A stretch of DNA of 43,728 bases from a virus: positions 1-43,728 of the IMG/VR virus record IMGVR_UViG_3300031565_000093. One strand, written 5' to 3'. Below are positions 7,929 through 15,205 of the stretch, in pieces; within the stretch, counting starts at the first letter, position 1, and every line of letters begins with the position of its first letter. The notes under the pieces were generated by a model. That model was not told the origin of the DNA, made no database searches, and saw nothing but the letters and a program-made list of their open reading frames with translations. Position numbers and translations under genes: made by a program.

Positions 7929-8110
7929 CGCCACAACTGCCGCCCGATACTGGCCGCACGCAGCTGTACCTGATCTACTCAGCATGTGAGCGATTCGGCA
8001 TGCAGGTGGAAACCTTCTACGGGCTGACGCGCCGCCAGCAGTTGCGATACCTGGCGTTTGAGCTAATACGCCAGGCGGAAAGCATACCACCGGCCAAAGG
8101 GATGACATGA
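7404..8110 (+). CDS. Tail assembly chaperone, GT form by -1 frameshift
   Basis: If ribosomes slip back one base on the T run at 7901-7904, reading continues in the -1 frame to TGA 8108-8110 and adds about 68 residues to make a protein of roughly 234 residues. The -1 frame is open from 7844 and encodes a plausible domain (QLYLIYSACERFGMQVETFY and LRYLAFELIRQAE) with no ribosome site or good start of its own. Its stop overlaps the tape measure start as ATGA. In lambda, the T domain of gpGT binds tail tube protein while the G part binds the tape measure. The slip itself is inferred. Confidence 0.8.
7898..7942 (+). promoter_or_regulatory. Programmed -1 frameshift signal
   Basis: Slippery core GGCTTTT (zero frame GCT-TTT) ends at 7904. 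A 7-base spacer follows, then a stem-loop at 7912-7942: CGGCAG with CTGCCG, internal loop CAC/CAA, inner stem TGGC with GCCA, and loop CTAGC holding the zero-frame stop. Spacer and stem match the usual design. The heptamer itself is not the classic X-XXY-YYZ form; only the TTT codon re-pairs perfectly. Confidence 0.75.
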
Positions 8111-10692
8111 TTCTCGAACGCCTAGTTGCACGAATCGAAGGTCAGAGCGGCCAGTTTGATCGCACCATGAGCAACATCGAGGGGCGGCAGCGCGCCATGA
8201 CGCAGCGCACCAGCGGCATGTGGCGGATGTTCGGGATGGCTGCGGCAGCCGCAGTGATTGCGGCAAGTGTCGCCGTCACCAGCATGGCGGTTCAGTTCGA
8301 TCAGTCCATGCGCCAGGTGTGGACGCTCGTTGACGTTACCGAAGCGGAATTCCAAAGCCTGAAAGAGGGCGTGCTTGACGTCCACGCGGCGATAGGCGAA
8401 AGCCAAACGGTTACGTCGCGGGCGTTGTATCAGGCTGTATCAGGCGGCGTTGCCCTAGGGGAGGCGCTCGAGTTTGTCGAGACGGCGGGGCGGGCTGCGA
8501 TCGCAGGCGCTACCGACATCTTCAGCATGACCAGCTTGTTGGTCGGCATCACGAACGCCTACGCTGGCTCACAAATAACCGCCGAACACGCAAGCGACGT
8601 CTTGTTCACCACCATCAAGTACGGCGTTACGACAGCAGAGGAATTGGGGGGCTCCCTTGGCCGCGTGTTGGGGATCGCCTCGGCGGCGGGGATCGCTTTT
8701 GAGGACCTGGCTGCCGGGGTTGCAACCGCCACCAAATTCATGGGCCAGACCGATCTTGTCGTAACCGGGTTGCGCGCCCTCATCATGGGCATCCTCACGC
8801 CGACTGACAAAGTTGCGGCGGCGGCTGAAAAACTCGGGTTGAATTGGAGCGCGGCAGCACTGCGAGCCTATGGGCTGCAGGGAATGTTGGTAAAGCTCAT
8901 CGAGGCCACGGGCGGCAACGCCGAAGCAATCGCCAAGATCGTACCTGAAGCGCGGGCGCTGGCGGTGGCGGCTGGATTTACCGCAGAAAATCTCGAGGAT
9001 TACGCAACGTACATGGCGGAGGCGGCGGAGAAGACCGGGCAGACCACGGAAGCGCTGAAAAAGATGACGGGGGCATGGCAAAGGTGGAAGAGGATCTTCG
9101 CCGGGGCGAAGAAAGATTTAATTAGCGGGGCAGAGGGCTTTGTTGGGCTGGCAGATGGAATCAGCAAGGCGCTACTCAAGATGCAAGCGTTCGAGCAAGT
9201 AAGAGAAACGGCGCTGGCAGGTAGGCTCGCGGAGGCGCTTCCAAAGATCATCGAACGCTACGTCGATGAGGGAACAATGGAGCTTGAGGAACTCCAGCGC
9301 AGGATCGAAGGGATGCAGCGCGGCCTAAGAGGATTTTGGGGCGACCCCGCGGTAAAGGCTGGCCGAATAGAACTCATTGCGCTGGAGGAACAATACGCTG
9401 CAGCGATAACAGACATCGAAGAGCGCATTACTAAAGCGAAAGAAGAAGAGGCGCGCGAGCACAGTGAACTGTACAAGCAGGAGGAGAAGGACAGAGTGGA
9501 CGCCGCGTTCGCCGCCAAGTTGGAACTCAAAGCGTCGGCAAAGGAATATCTCGCCTACATGGAAGGTGCCTTCCGCGACGAATCGGAAGCGTTACAGGAC
9601 GAGCTAGATCGCCGCGTCACGATGCACAAGAAATATGCGCAGGGAATCGAGCGCCTGCAGGAAAAACTTCGCGCGGATCAGTTGGGCGGGGCCGAGCTGC
9701 TGTTCAGGTTGGAGCTTGATCACGAGCAGAGCACCCTCGAGAAAATAGGGATGCTGCGGGCCAGAGCGGGCGAGATGGAAAGCAAGGCCAACAAGGCGTT
9801 GCTGGAGGGGGAGTTCAAAGACGCGCGGGAGTACGCGGATAAGCGGCTGCGCCTGCTTGAAGAGATCGCGCGGAAAGTCATGACTGAGGGGAAGGCCGCC
9901 ACGGGCATGGGATTCGCCGCGCCCTTAGCCGAGATAGAGGCCAAGCGCACCAAGGCCTTGCAGGAAAGGGATTTTGCGGGGGCCAAGGAATATGCGAATA
10001 AGCGGAAGCAGCTGCTTGCTCAGATCGCGCGGGAAGCAATCACTGAGGGCGAGGCCGTCACGGGCATGACCTTTGAGGCCGCCAAGGCCGCTGTGGAGCA
10101 GGGCATTGCATTCCAGCGGCAGATGACTGAAAGCAGCATCCGGCATTTCGAGACGCTGGCAGCCGGAGCCTTAACCAGCATCGAACAGCTTGAGGCAAAG
10201 CTTCACAACCTATTCGCCGCCGCGCGCGCAGAATTGGTCATCAACCTTGATGCGTCCGCGGGGATAGAGAATATCGAAGAGCTCACCAACGCGCTGCAGC
10301 AGGCCATCGACCGGGTGGCTGAGTTGGATCGCAAGTTGGGCCAGGCGCAGAAGAAACGCGCTGCACCGGAGGAGGCTTTTCAACATGGTGGCTGGGTCGG
10401 TGGCACAGGCGGCGTGGACAGAATTCCAGCGCTGCTTACCGCGGGCGAGTTCGTCGTGCAGCCGAGAGCTGCAGCGCGGCATGCGCAGCTCCTTGATGCC
10501 ATGAACCGTGGAATTGTTACGCCTGGCCAAGGTGCTGCGGTTGCGGCAGGAAACACATACACCACAGGCCCTATCGAGCTGCACTTCCACAACCCCGTGA
10601 CGCGCGAGGCGGTGCGCGACGTGGTGATACCGGAACTTGAGGCGGCGGCGCGGCGCGGGCTGCTTACGCCGACGCTGGGAGGCCGAGGATGA
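8107..10692 (+). CDS. Tape measure protein
   Basis: The 861-residue protein sets tail length and is ejected into the host. Residues 40-65 form a hydrophobic segment (AAAAAVIAASVAVTSMAV). Residues 100-310 carry the phage tape measure core, including GVTTAEELGGSLGRVLGIAS and GLRALIMGILTP. Long charged helices occupy 370-670, and the end has the FQHGGWVGGTGGVDRIPALLTAGEFVVQ type motif common in siphovirus tape measures. Two tandem repeats of about 53 residues lie near 562-665. By the rule of about 0.15 nm per residue the tail would be near 130 nm (inference). The ATG overlaps the chaperone -1 frame stop, and the end overlaps the next gene by 4 bases. Confidence 0.95.
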   Translation: MILERLVARIEGQSGQFDRTMSNIEGRQRAMTQRTSGMWRMFGMAAAAAVIAASVAVTSMAVQFDQSMRQVWTLVDVTEAEFQSLKEGVLDVHAAIGESQTVTSRALYQAVSGGVALGEALEFVETAGRAAIAGATDIFSMTSLLVGITNAYAGSQITAEHASDVLFTTIKYGVTTAEELGGSLGRVLGIASAAGIAFEDLAAGVATATKFMGQTDLVVTGLRALIMGILTPTDKVAAAAEKLGLNWSAAALRAYGLQGMLVKLIEATGGNAEAIAKIVPEARALAVAAGFTAENLEDYATYMAEAAEKTGQTTEALKKMTGAWQRWKRIFAGAKKDLISGAEGFVGLADGISKALLKMQAFEQVRETALAGRLAEALPKIIERYVDEGTMELEELQRRIEGMQRGLRGFWGDPAVKAGRIELIALEEQYAAAITDIEERITKAKEEEAREHSELYKQEEKDRVDAAFAAKLELKASAKEYLAYMEGAFRDESEALQDELDRRVTMHKKYAQGIERLQEKLRADQLGGAELLFRLELDHEQSTLEKIGMLRARAGEMESKANKALLEGEFKDAREYADKRLRLLEEIARKVMTEGKAATGMGFAAPLAEIEAKRTKALQERDFAGAKEYANKRKQLLAQIAREAITEGEAVTGMTFEAAKAAVEQGIAFQRQMTESSIRHFETLAAGALTSIEQLEAKLHNLFAAARAELVINLDASAGIENIEELTNALQQAIDRVAELDRKLGQAQKKRAAPEEAFQHGGWVGGTGGVDRIPALLTAGEFVVQPRAAARHAQLLDAMNRGIVTPGQGAAVAAGNTYTTGPIELHFHNPVTREAVRDVVIPELEAAARRGLLTPTLGGRG

Positions 10693-11126
10693 GCGTGCGG
10701 TTTCAATTGGGCGGTGTTGATTGCTACCTTCAAAATCCTGATCCCTCCAATACCGTCGACCAGAGGCGCATGCAAGTTATCCGCCAATCTGCCAGTGGTT
10801 CATATTACGCCTACGATAAGGGTGTAAAGACGCAGGTGTGGGTACTCCGCTGGAGCGGCCTGCGCGAGAGCGAAAAAACTGATTTGGAAAGCTTCTTCTG
10901 GAGCACGGTGAGGGGCGGCCAGTACGGATTTTGGTTCACGGATTGGAGAGGGACTGTTTGGCGGGTGCGCTTCTTGCAGACGTCCATCGTCTTTACGGAA
11001 GTGGCTGATGCGCGTGTGGGCGCGGCGACAACTTTTACAAGCGGCGGGGTGAGCTATCCGACGACAACGCGGGAAAAGGGCGTGTGGAGCACGGAAATTA
11101 CATTGTTCATTTCCTACGCGGCATAG
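10689..11126 (+). CDS. Small distal tail protein (DUF2460-like profile)
   Basis: A 145-residue protein after the tape measure gene, rich in Trp, Tyr and Phe. The segment ESFFWSTVRGGQYGFWFTDW resembles the core of DUF2460-type and related distal tail proteins that sit at the tip end of the tube. The ATGA overlap with the tape measure gene suggests coupled translation. Function is inferred from order and this motif; it may be the adaptor joining the tube to the large tip protein that follows. Confidence 0.65.
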   Translation: MSVRFQLGGVDCYLQNPDPSNTVDQRRMQVIRQSASGSYYAYDKGVKTQVWVLRWSGLRESEKTDLESFFWSTVRGGQYGFWFTDWRGTVWRVRFLQTSIVFTEVADARVGAATTFTSGGVSYPTTTREKGVWSTEITLFISYAA

Positions 11127-11165
11127 GGGCATGGGCGCCCAGGAGCAGGCTCTAGGGAGCGCACC

Positions 11166-14100
11166 GTGAAAACACTATCGGCGGACATGCTGAAGGCACG
11201 GAGGCGGCTTTACGCAAGGCCCTATAACATCGTGAAGTTTGAATGGGGCGGCAGCGTCGGGGATAAGTGGTACAGCGACAGGGCCAGCGGCAGCGGCAAC
11301 GGCAGCAGCATCAGCAACCTCGCTGACCGGGTCGTTGATTGGGGGACGTACAGGCTGCCGCAGGCCGAGGGGCGTAGAGCGGCGGCTATTGCGGACATCA
11401 CAATCACCCTGCGCGACGAGGACGGCGTGATCCGCAGCATCCTGCAATGGAGAGGCCATCAACGAATCCCGGCCACGGTGTATCAGTGCTTCGTCGATAC
11501 CGGCGTGGAGACCGTCACCCTCGTGGACGGCGTGGCTGTTGCGCCTTTCCAGTGGCGCGAGACTGATGCAACCGTTGCCATTGACATTACGGAGCGGGCT
11601 CATCAGTTCAACCAGGTTATCGGCACCATGGTCACCAAGGACGACTGGCCGTATCTGGATGCCGATCAGTCCGCCATGTTGCCCATAGTATTCGGGCGGG
11701 TGCATCGGCGGAAAGCCTTCCTGCTCGAGGGCACGGTGGAGACCTCTTTGGCCGCGCCCCTTCGCATGGACGAGGAAGATCTCTTTGTAAATGACAGCGA
11801 AGATTTCCCCCAATACACGGCTATTAACCTATGGCTCGATGGTGAAAGTATTCGAGGCCGGTTCAAGGGCGGGAACCAGTTCTACACTGATGCGCGCGGC
11901 GACAATTCATACTCGGGACGCCTCACTGACGACAGCGATCATCTGCTGGAATTACGGTGCACGACACTACCCCCACCGATAAGCCAGTACATAGGCTTAT
12001 CCATCAGAATTTCTTTTGTGGACTTCCAGGGCTCTCACGGGATCGAACGCCAAATTATCGGCACCGATCCCGATATATCGGCTCTGTACATAAACCAGGT
12101 TATCCTGGCGTCCAGCATTTGGGGGCCATACTTTTGGTTTCCCCAACGCGGTGCGTCGTTTGAGATTGACGGCGAAGTGCGTGAGCATGCGAAGGGCACG
12201 CGCGTACTGCTCAAACGTGATCGATATACCTGGGTGCTCAACGACCAGCCCAGCAAAAACATAATCGCCGTCGAGGGCTCGATTGCGGGCGTAGCGAAAA
12301 ACGTCCCCACACGTGCGATCCAAGAGGGGTATTTCGCAAGGACTAAGCCTGTCGTCGAGCTCGTGCCTACAGGAAGTTACGCCGCAATCGAGCCAGCCCG
12401 ATACACCGTTAAGCTCAATGCTGCGGACACCATTCCCGGCAGGGTTCTCACCGTGATTAGGATGACGGTTCTCCCCACGATGATTGGGCCGGATTTTGCT
12501 TTCAGGTCTGACGATCTGTACGTGACATTCAATGGGGCCTATGATGCGGGCGGCGCTACGATCAAGAGCCCGCCTGATGTTATCCGCCAGTTGGGGTACA
12601 GATACCTCGGCATGGTGGCGGGCGATTTTGATCAGCCGAGTTTCGAGGCCGCGAAGAACCAGCTTACGTGGTGCCACTTCGGGTTCATGCTGCAGGAGCA
12701 ATATCAGGGCCTTGATCTGTTCGCCGATCTGGCCATGCAGGCAAGATGTATGCTCACCTGGGAGGGCGGGATAGCCAGGCTTCAATATCTTCGAGAGGGG
12801 CCTTTCGGGCCACCGTATGCGGGGGCGTTGACTGACGCTGAGCGCGAAGCATGGAGCATGGAGGTATACCATGAAACGCCAGAGAATGTCGTCACCGAAG
12901 TTCTAGCCGAATACACGCGCAAGGGCAGAAAGACACACTACGTGACGCAGAGCGCAGGCGCAATGGCCGCGTATGGCCGCCGAGTGTTGTCGTTGAACCT
13001 GTGGGCGCACAACCAGGTGCAGACCGTCAGGCCCGTGGCCGAGTTCTGGTTAGAGCGCCTATGCCATGCTCATGAAAGGGTGCGGGCCAGCACTTTTCTC
13101 CGCTTGCTCGAAATCGAGAGGGGAGACGCGTTGGCTGTTTCCGTAGACGATGTGGCGATAAGCCCCGCGGAGGTTATGAGCCTATCCCACCATCTCGGAA
13201 ACGCCCCACAGGATCGCATGGACAACATGACGTTTGATTTGCGATTGCCACGTTGGGGCGGATGCGAAAGCACATGCGAAATGCCCTGCGAAGTCGACAC
13301 GGAAGTAATGGCCACGCCTGGCCCACACGCGGGCAAGGCCGGATGCGAATTGGGCTGCACCTATCATTGCCAATCAACTTGCGAGGAAGCGTGCGAACTG
13401 ACGTGCGTGTCGGGCTACGAACTGCTGATGGTGAGGGATAAGGAAGAGTGGCTGGCAGGATGTGTGGCTTCCTGTCAGGTTGATTGTACGACCGCGTGCG
13501 CTACGGCTTGCCAGGTTAGCTGCGAAAGCAGATGTGAAACTGGCTGCGAAGTGTATTGCGAAACCACCTGCGAATCAGGTTGCGAGATTTATTGCGAAAG
13601 TGGATGCGAGACGGAATGCGAAAGTGCCTGCGAAACGGCGTGCCAGGTTATGTGTGAAAGCGAGTGCGAATCCGGGTGCGAAATGGGATGCGAGTCGGGC
13701 TGCGAAACGGAATGCGAATCCGGGTGCGAAACAGGGTGCGAGCTGGGCTGTGAGGTCTACTGTCAGACGGGCTGCGAATCAAGTTGCGAAGTCGGCTGCG
13801 AATCCGATTGCGAAACCGGGTGCGAGGCGATGTGCCAGAGCACTTGCGAGACTGGCTGCGAAACCAGTTGTGAAACTGGATGCGAAACCAGCTGCGAGAC
13901 GGGCTGCGAGGTTACCTGTGAGACGGGGTGTGAAACCAGCTGCGAAACTGGCTGCGAAGTAACTTGTGAAACCGGATGCGAGGTCACGTGTGAAACGGGG
14001 TGCGAAGTGGGCTGCGAGACCGGGTGCCAGGTCAGTTGCGAAGTTTCCTGCACGGCTGGCGGCGTAGAATGTTGCGAGCTGCCGTGCTGGTGTCACTCCG

Positions 14101-14279
14101 ACCCAGGAGGCCTCGGCTCTCCGTACCTTGAGGCTTGCAAGATGTGGAACTGGTGTCCGCCATGGACTACGGGGAACTGCACGTACATCGGCTACTCCGA
14201 GTGCATCACTGTGACGTGCAATAATTACGGCCCGCTGCCGTGGGAATACTGGTACGAATCCAATAACTGTGTGACGTAA
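11166..14279 (+). CDS. Tail tip protein with Cys-tetrad repeat domain
   Basis: A 1037-residue protein at the tip position. Residues 1-690 look like a tail hub: mixed strands, a WYSDRASG start region and a helical part around QGLDLFADLAMQARCM. From about residue 698 it becomes extremely Cys-rich. Residues 766-965 are 50 consecutive four-residue units each starting with Cys, consensus C-E-(T/S/V)-(G/S/T); 40 of the 50 have Glu next and 6 have Gln. Nine less regular units precede this tract. The last 72 residues mix Cys with Trp and Tyr and probably form a terminal knob. Start GTG 11166. A radical SAM/SPASM enzyme lies two genes downstream. The N-terminal role is from order; the repeat domain function is unknown. 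Confidence 0.85.
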   Translation: MKTLSADMLKARRRLYARPYNIVKFEWGGSVGDKWYSDRASGSGNGSSISNLADRVVDWGTYRLPQAEGRRAAAIADITITLRDEDGVIRSILQWRGHQRIPATVYQCFVDTGVETVTLVDGVAVAPFQWRETDATVAIDITERAHQFNQVIGTMVTKDDWPYLDADQSAMLPIVFGRVHRRKAFLLEGTVETSLAAPLRMDEEDLFVNDSEDFPQYTAINLWLDGESIRGRFKGGNQFYTDARGDNSYSGRLTDDSDHLLELRCTTLPPPISQYIGLSIRISFVDFQGSHGIERQIIGTDPDISALYINQVILASSIWGPYFWFPQRGASFEIDGEVREHAKGTRVLLKRDRYTWVLNDQPSKNIIAVEGSIAGVAKNVPTRAIQEGYFARTKPVVELVPTGSYAAIEPARYTVKLNAADTIPGRVLTVIRMTVLPTMIGPDFAFRSDDLYVTFNGAYDAGGATIKSPPDVIRQLGYRYLGMVAGDFDQPSFEAAKNQLTWCHFGFMLQEQYQGLDLFADLAMQARCMLTWEGGIARLQYLREGPFGPPYAGALTDAEREAWSMEVYHETPENVVTEVLAEYTRKGRKTHYVTQSAGAMAAYGRRVLSLNLWAHNQVQTVRPVAEFWLERLCHAHERVRASTFLRLLEIERGDALAVSVDDVAISPAEVMSLSHHLGNAPQDRMDNMTFDLRLPRWGGCESTCEMPCEVDTEVMATPGPHAGKAGCELGCTYHCQSTCEEACELTCVSGYELLMVRDKEEWLAGCVASCQVDCTTACATACQVSCESRCETGCEVYCETTCESGCEIYCESGCETECESACETACQVMCESECESGCEMGCESGCETECESGCETGCELGCEVYCQTGCESSCEVGCESDCETGCEAMCQSTCETGCETSCETGCETSCETGCEVTCETGCETSCETGCEVTCETGCEVTCETGCEVGCETGCQVSCEVSCTAGGVECCELPCWCHSDPGGLGSPYLEACKMWNWCPPWTTGNCTYIGYSECITVTCNNYGPLPWEYWYESNNCVT
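13461..14060 (+). repeat. 50-unit Cys-x-x-x coding repeat (residues 766-965)
   Basis: Every fourth codon is TGC or TGT for 50 units without a break. Glycine tends to fill the fourth position of alternate units, giving an eight-residue super-period such as CETGCETS or CETGCEVT. At DNA level the units differ in synonymous codons, so the protein pattern, rather than recent DNA copying, appears to be preserved. Confidence 0.95.
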
Positions 14280-14290
14280 AGGAGCAAGCG

Positions 14291-14782
14291 ATGGCTGCGG
14301 GCGTCCCAGCAGATGTGCGAGAACTTTTCAGGCAATGCCCATTCCGCGAAGTTCGGATGATAGTATTGGAAGGCAGTATCTCGCCGAGGCCGGGTGAAGT
14401 TTCCAAGTGCTTTGCCATCGATACGGTATTGGGGTTCCCCGCTGGCTCTGTCGGCGTCCATGAGAGTACGTGTGCGGTTTGCGTATCAACCGGGCAGCCG
14501 GGCTCCCTCGACAACGCGGCATTCAAAGCGGATGTAGACAGCGCCGCCACAGCTAGGATCGGCTCCGGTGCGTGCCCTCAAGGAGTCGACCGCGACATCG
14601 TTATAGCCAAGGCCCTGGTGGCGGGCACGGATAAGGAGCGCCTGCGCCTAGCGCTTATTCGTGGGGTAAAGACGGCTGAGAAAGCGAAGGCCCTAGGTAG
14701 AACGCCCCCGAACCCATTGACGGAGGAGGAGGCCATGCGCTTGGCTGTGGATCATGATTTACTAAGTGAGGTTGCGCGATGA
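14291..14782 (+). CDS. Small Cys-containing protein after tail tip, unknown function
   Basis: A 163-residue protein with a good TAAAGGAG ribosome site, lying between the tail tip and the radical SAM cassette. Cysteines fall at 16, 40, 61, 64 (CAVC) and 95, enough for a metal site. The C-terminal third is helical and charged (DKERLRLALIRGVKTAEKAKAL). No signal peptide or membrane segment. I recognise no family. Its position makes it a candidate accessory to the tip protein or to its modification, but nothing in the sequence proves this. Confidence 0.65.
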   Translation: MAAGVPADVRELFRQCPFREVRMIVLEGSISPRPGEVSKCFAIDTVLGFPAGSVGVHESTCAVCVSTGQPGSLDNAAFKADVDSAATARIGSGACPQGVDRDIVIAKALVAGTDKERLRLALIRGVKTAEKAKALGRTPPNPLTEEEAMRLAVDHDLLSEVAR

Positions 14783-15072
14783 GCGTTACGGATGATTTTG
14801 CAAGGGAGTTGCGGCTTGCGGCCAAGATCGGGCGCGCGTCGGGTAACGTGTCCGCAGTGCCGGAAGAAGTACGCAAGCGACGCGAGGAAGCCTGCCGCGA
14901 GTGCTCCGCAACCGAAATAGTGGATGGACGACCGCGCTGCTCCTATTGCGGCTGTGATGTGGAAGCGCGACTGTACAAGGCCGATGCGGTTTGCGCGAAG
15001 AACTTATGGCCTGCGCTGACCGAGGAGATGCTGGGGCTGCAGAATTCAGAAAAGGAAATGCCGATGGGATAG
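14779..15072 (+). CDS. Small zinc-ribbon protein (CxxC...CxxCGC type)
   Basis: A 97-residue protein whose start overlaps the previous stop (ATGA). Cysteines 39, 42, 54, 57, 59 and 72 form the pattern CRECS ... CSYCGCDV ... VCAKNLW, a small metal-binding module seen in many phage and bacterial orphan proteins, often ending in a Trp as here. The first 38 residues are helical and charged. Its last codons overlap the second structured RNA element. Role unknown; zinc binding is inferred. Confidence 0.7.
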   Translation: MSVTDDFARELRLAAKIGRASGNVSAVPEEVRKRREEACRECSATEIVDGRPRCSYCGCDVEARLYKADAVCAKNLWPALTEEMLGLQNSEKEMPMG

Positions 15073-15189
15073 CAGCCGGAGGCGTCGCGGCCTGATCAGC
15101 CGCGGTTCGCCGAGGACGGACTAAAGCACCTGACTGCATGCAGGCGGCCAGGTGCTTTTTTTGTCTGCGCCTCCGGCTGCTGACCCATC
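15063..15189 (+). ncRNA. Structured RNA element, copy 2 (before radical SAM gene)
   Basis: This is the same architecture as 6404-6533. The outer stem joins GATGGG plus GCAGCCGGAGGCG (15063-15084) to the complement at 15168-15189, and encloses hairpin CGCGGC/GCCGCG (15086-15104) and a terminator hairpin. The region between hairpins differs from copy 1, while both hairpins keep their pairing; the base of the terminator stem changes from G-C in copy 1 to A-T here. The ribosome site of the radical SAM gene lies just outside the 3' arm. Confidence 0.75.
15123..15162 (+). terminator. Rho-independent terminator inside RNA element copy 2
   Basis: Stem AAAGCACCTG with CAGGTGCTTT and a 16-base loop, running into seven T residues (15156-15162). 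It separates the tail-tip genes from the radical SAM cassette, so read-through or a separate promoter is needed for the latter. Confidence 0.8.
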
Positions 15190-15205
15190 AAGGAGTAGGA
15201 CTAAT

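Noticed and set aside
13462-13962. Plus-strand +1 frame through the Cys repeat coding Ala/Lys/Arg-rich protein
   Set aside because: It is an out-of-frame reading of the tetrad repeat and lacks a ribosome site.
13461-14060. Possible CRISPR array because of the regular repeats
   Set aside because: The period is 12 bases, inside one open frame, with no spacer structure.
13763-14096. Minus-strand repetitive frames reading HPVSQ-type repeats
   Set aside because: They are the antisense of the Cys-tetrad repeat and simply inherit its period.
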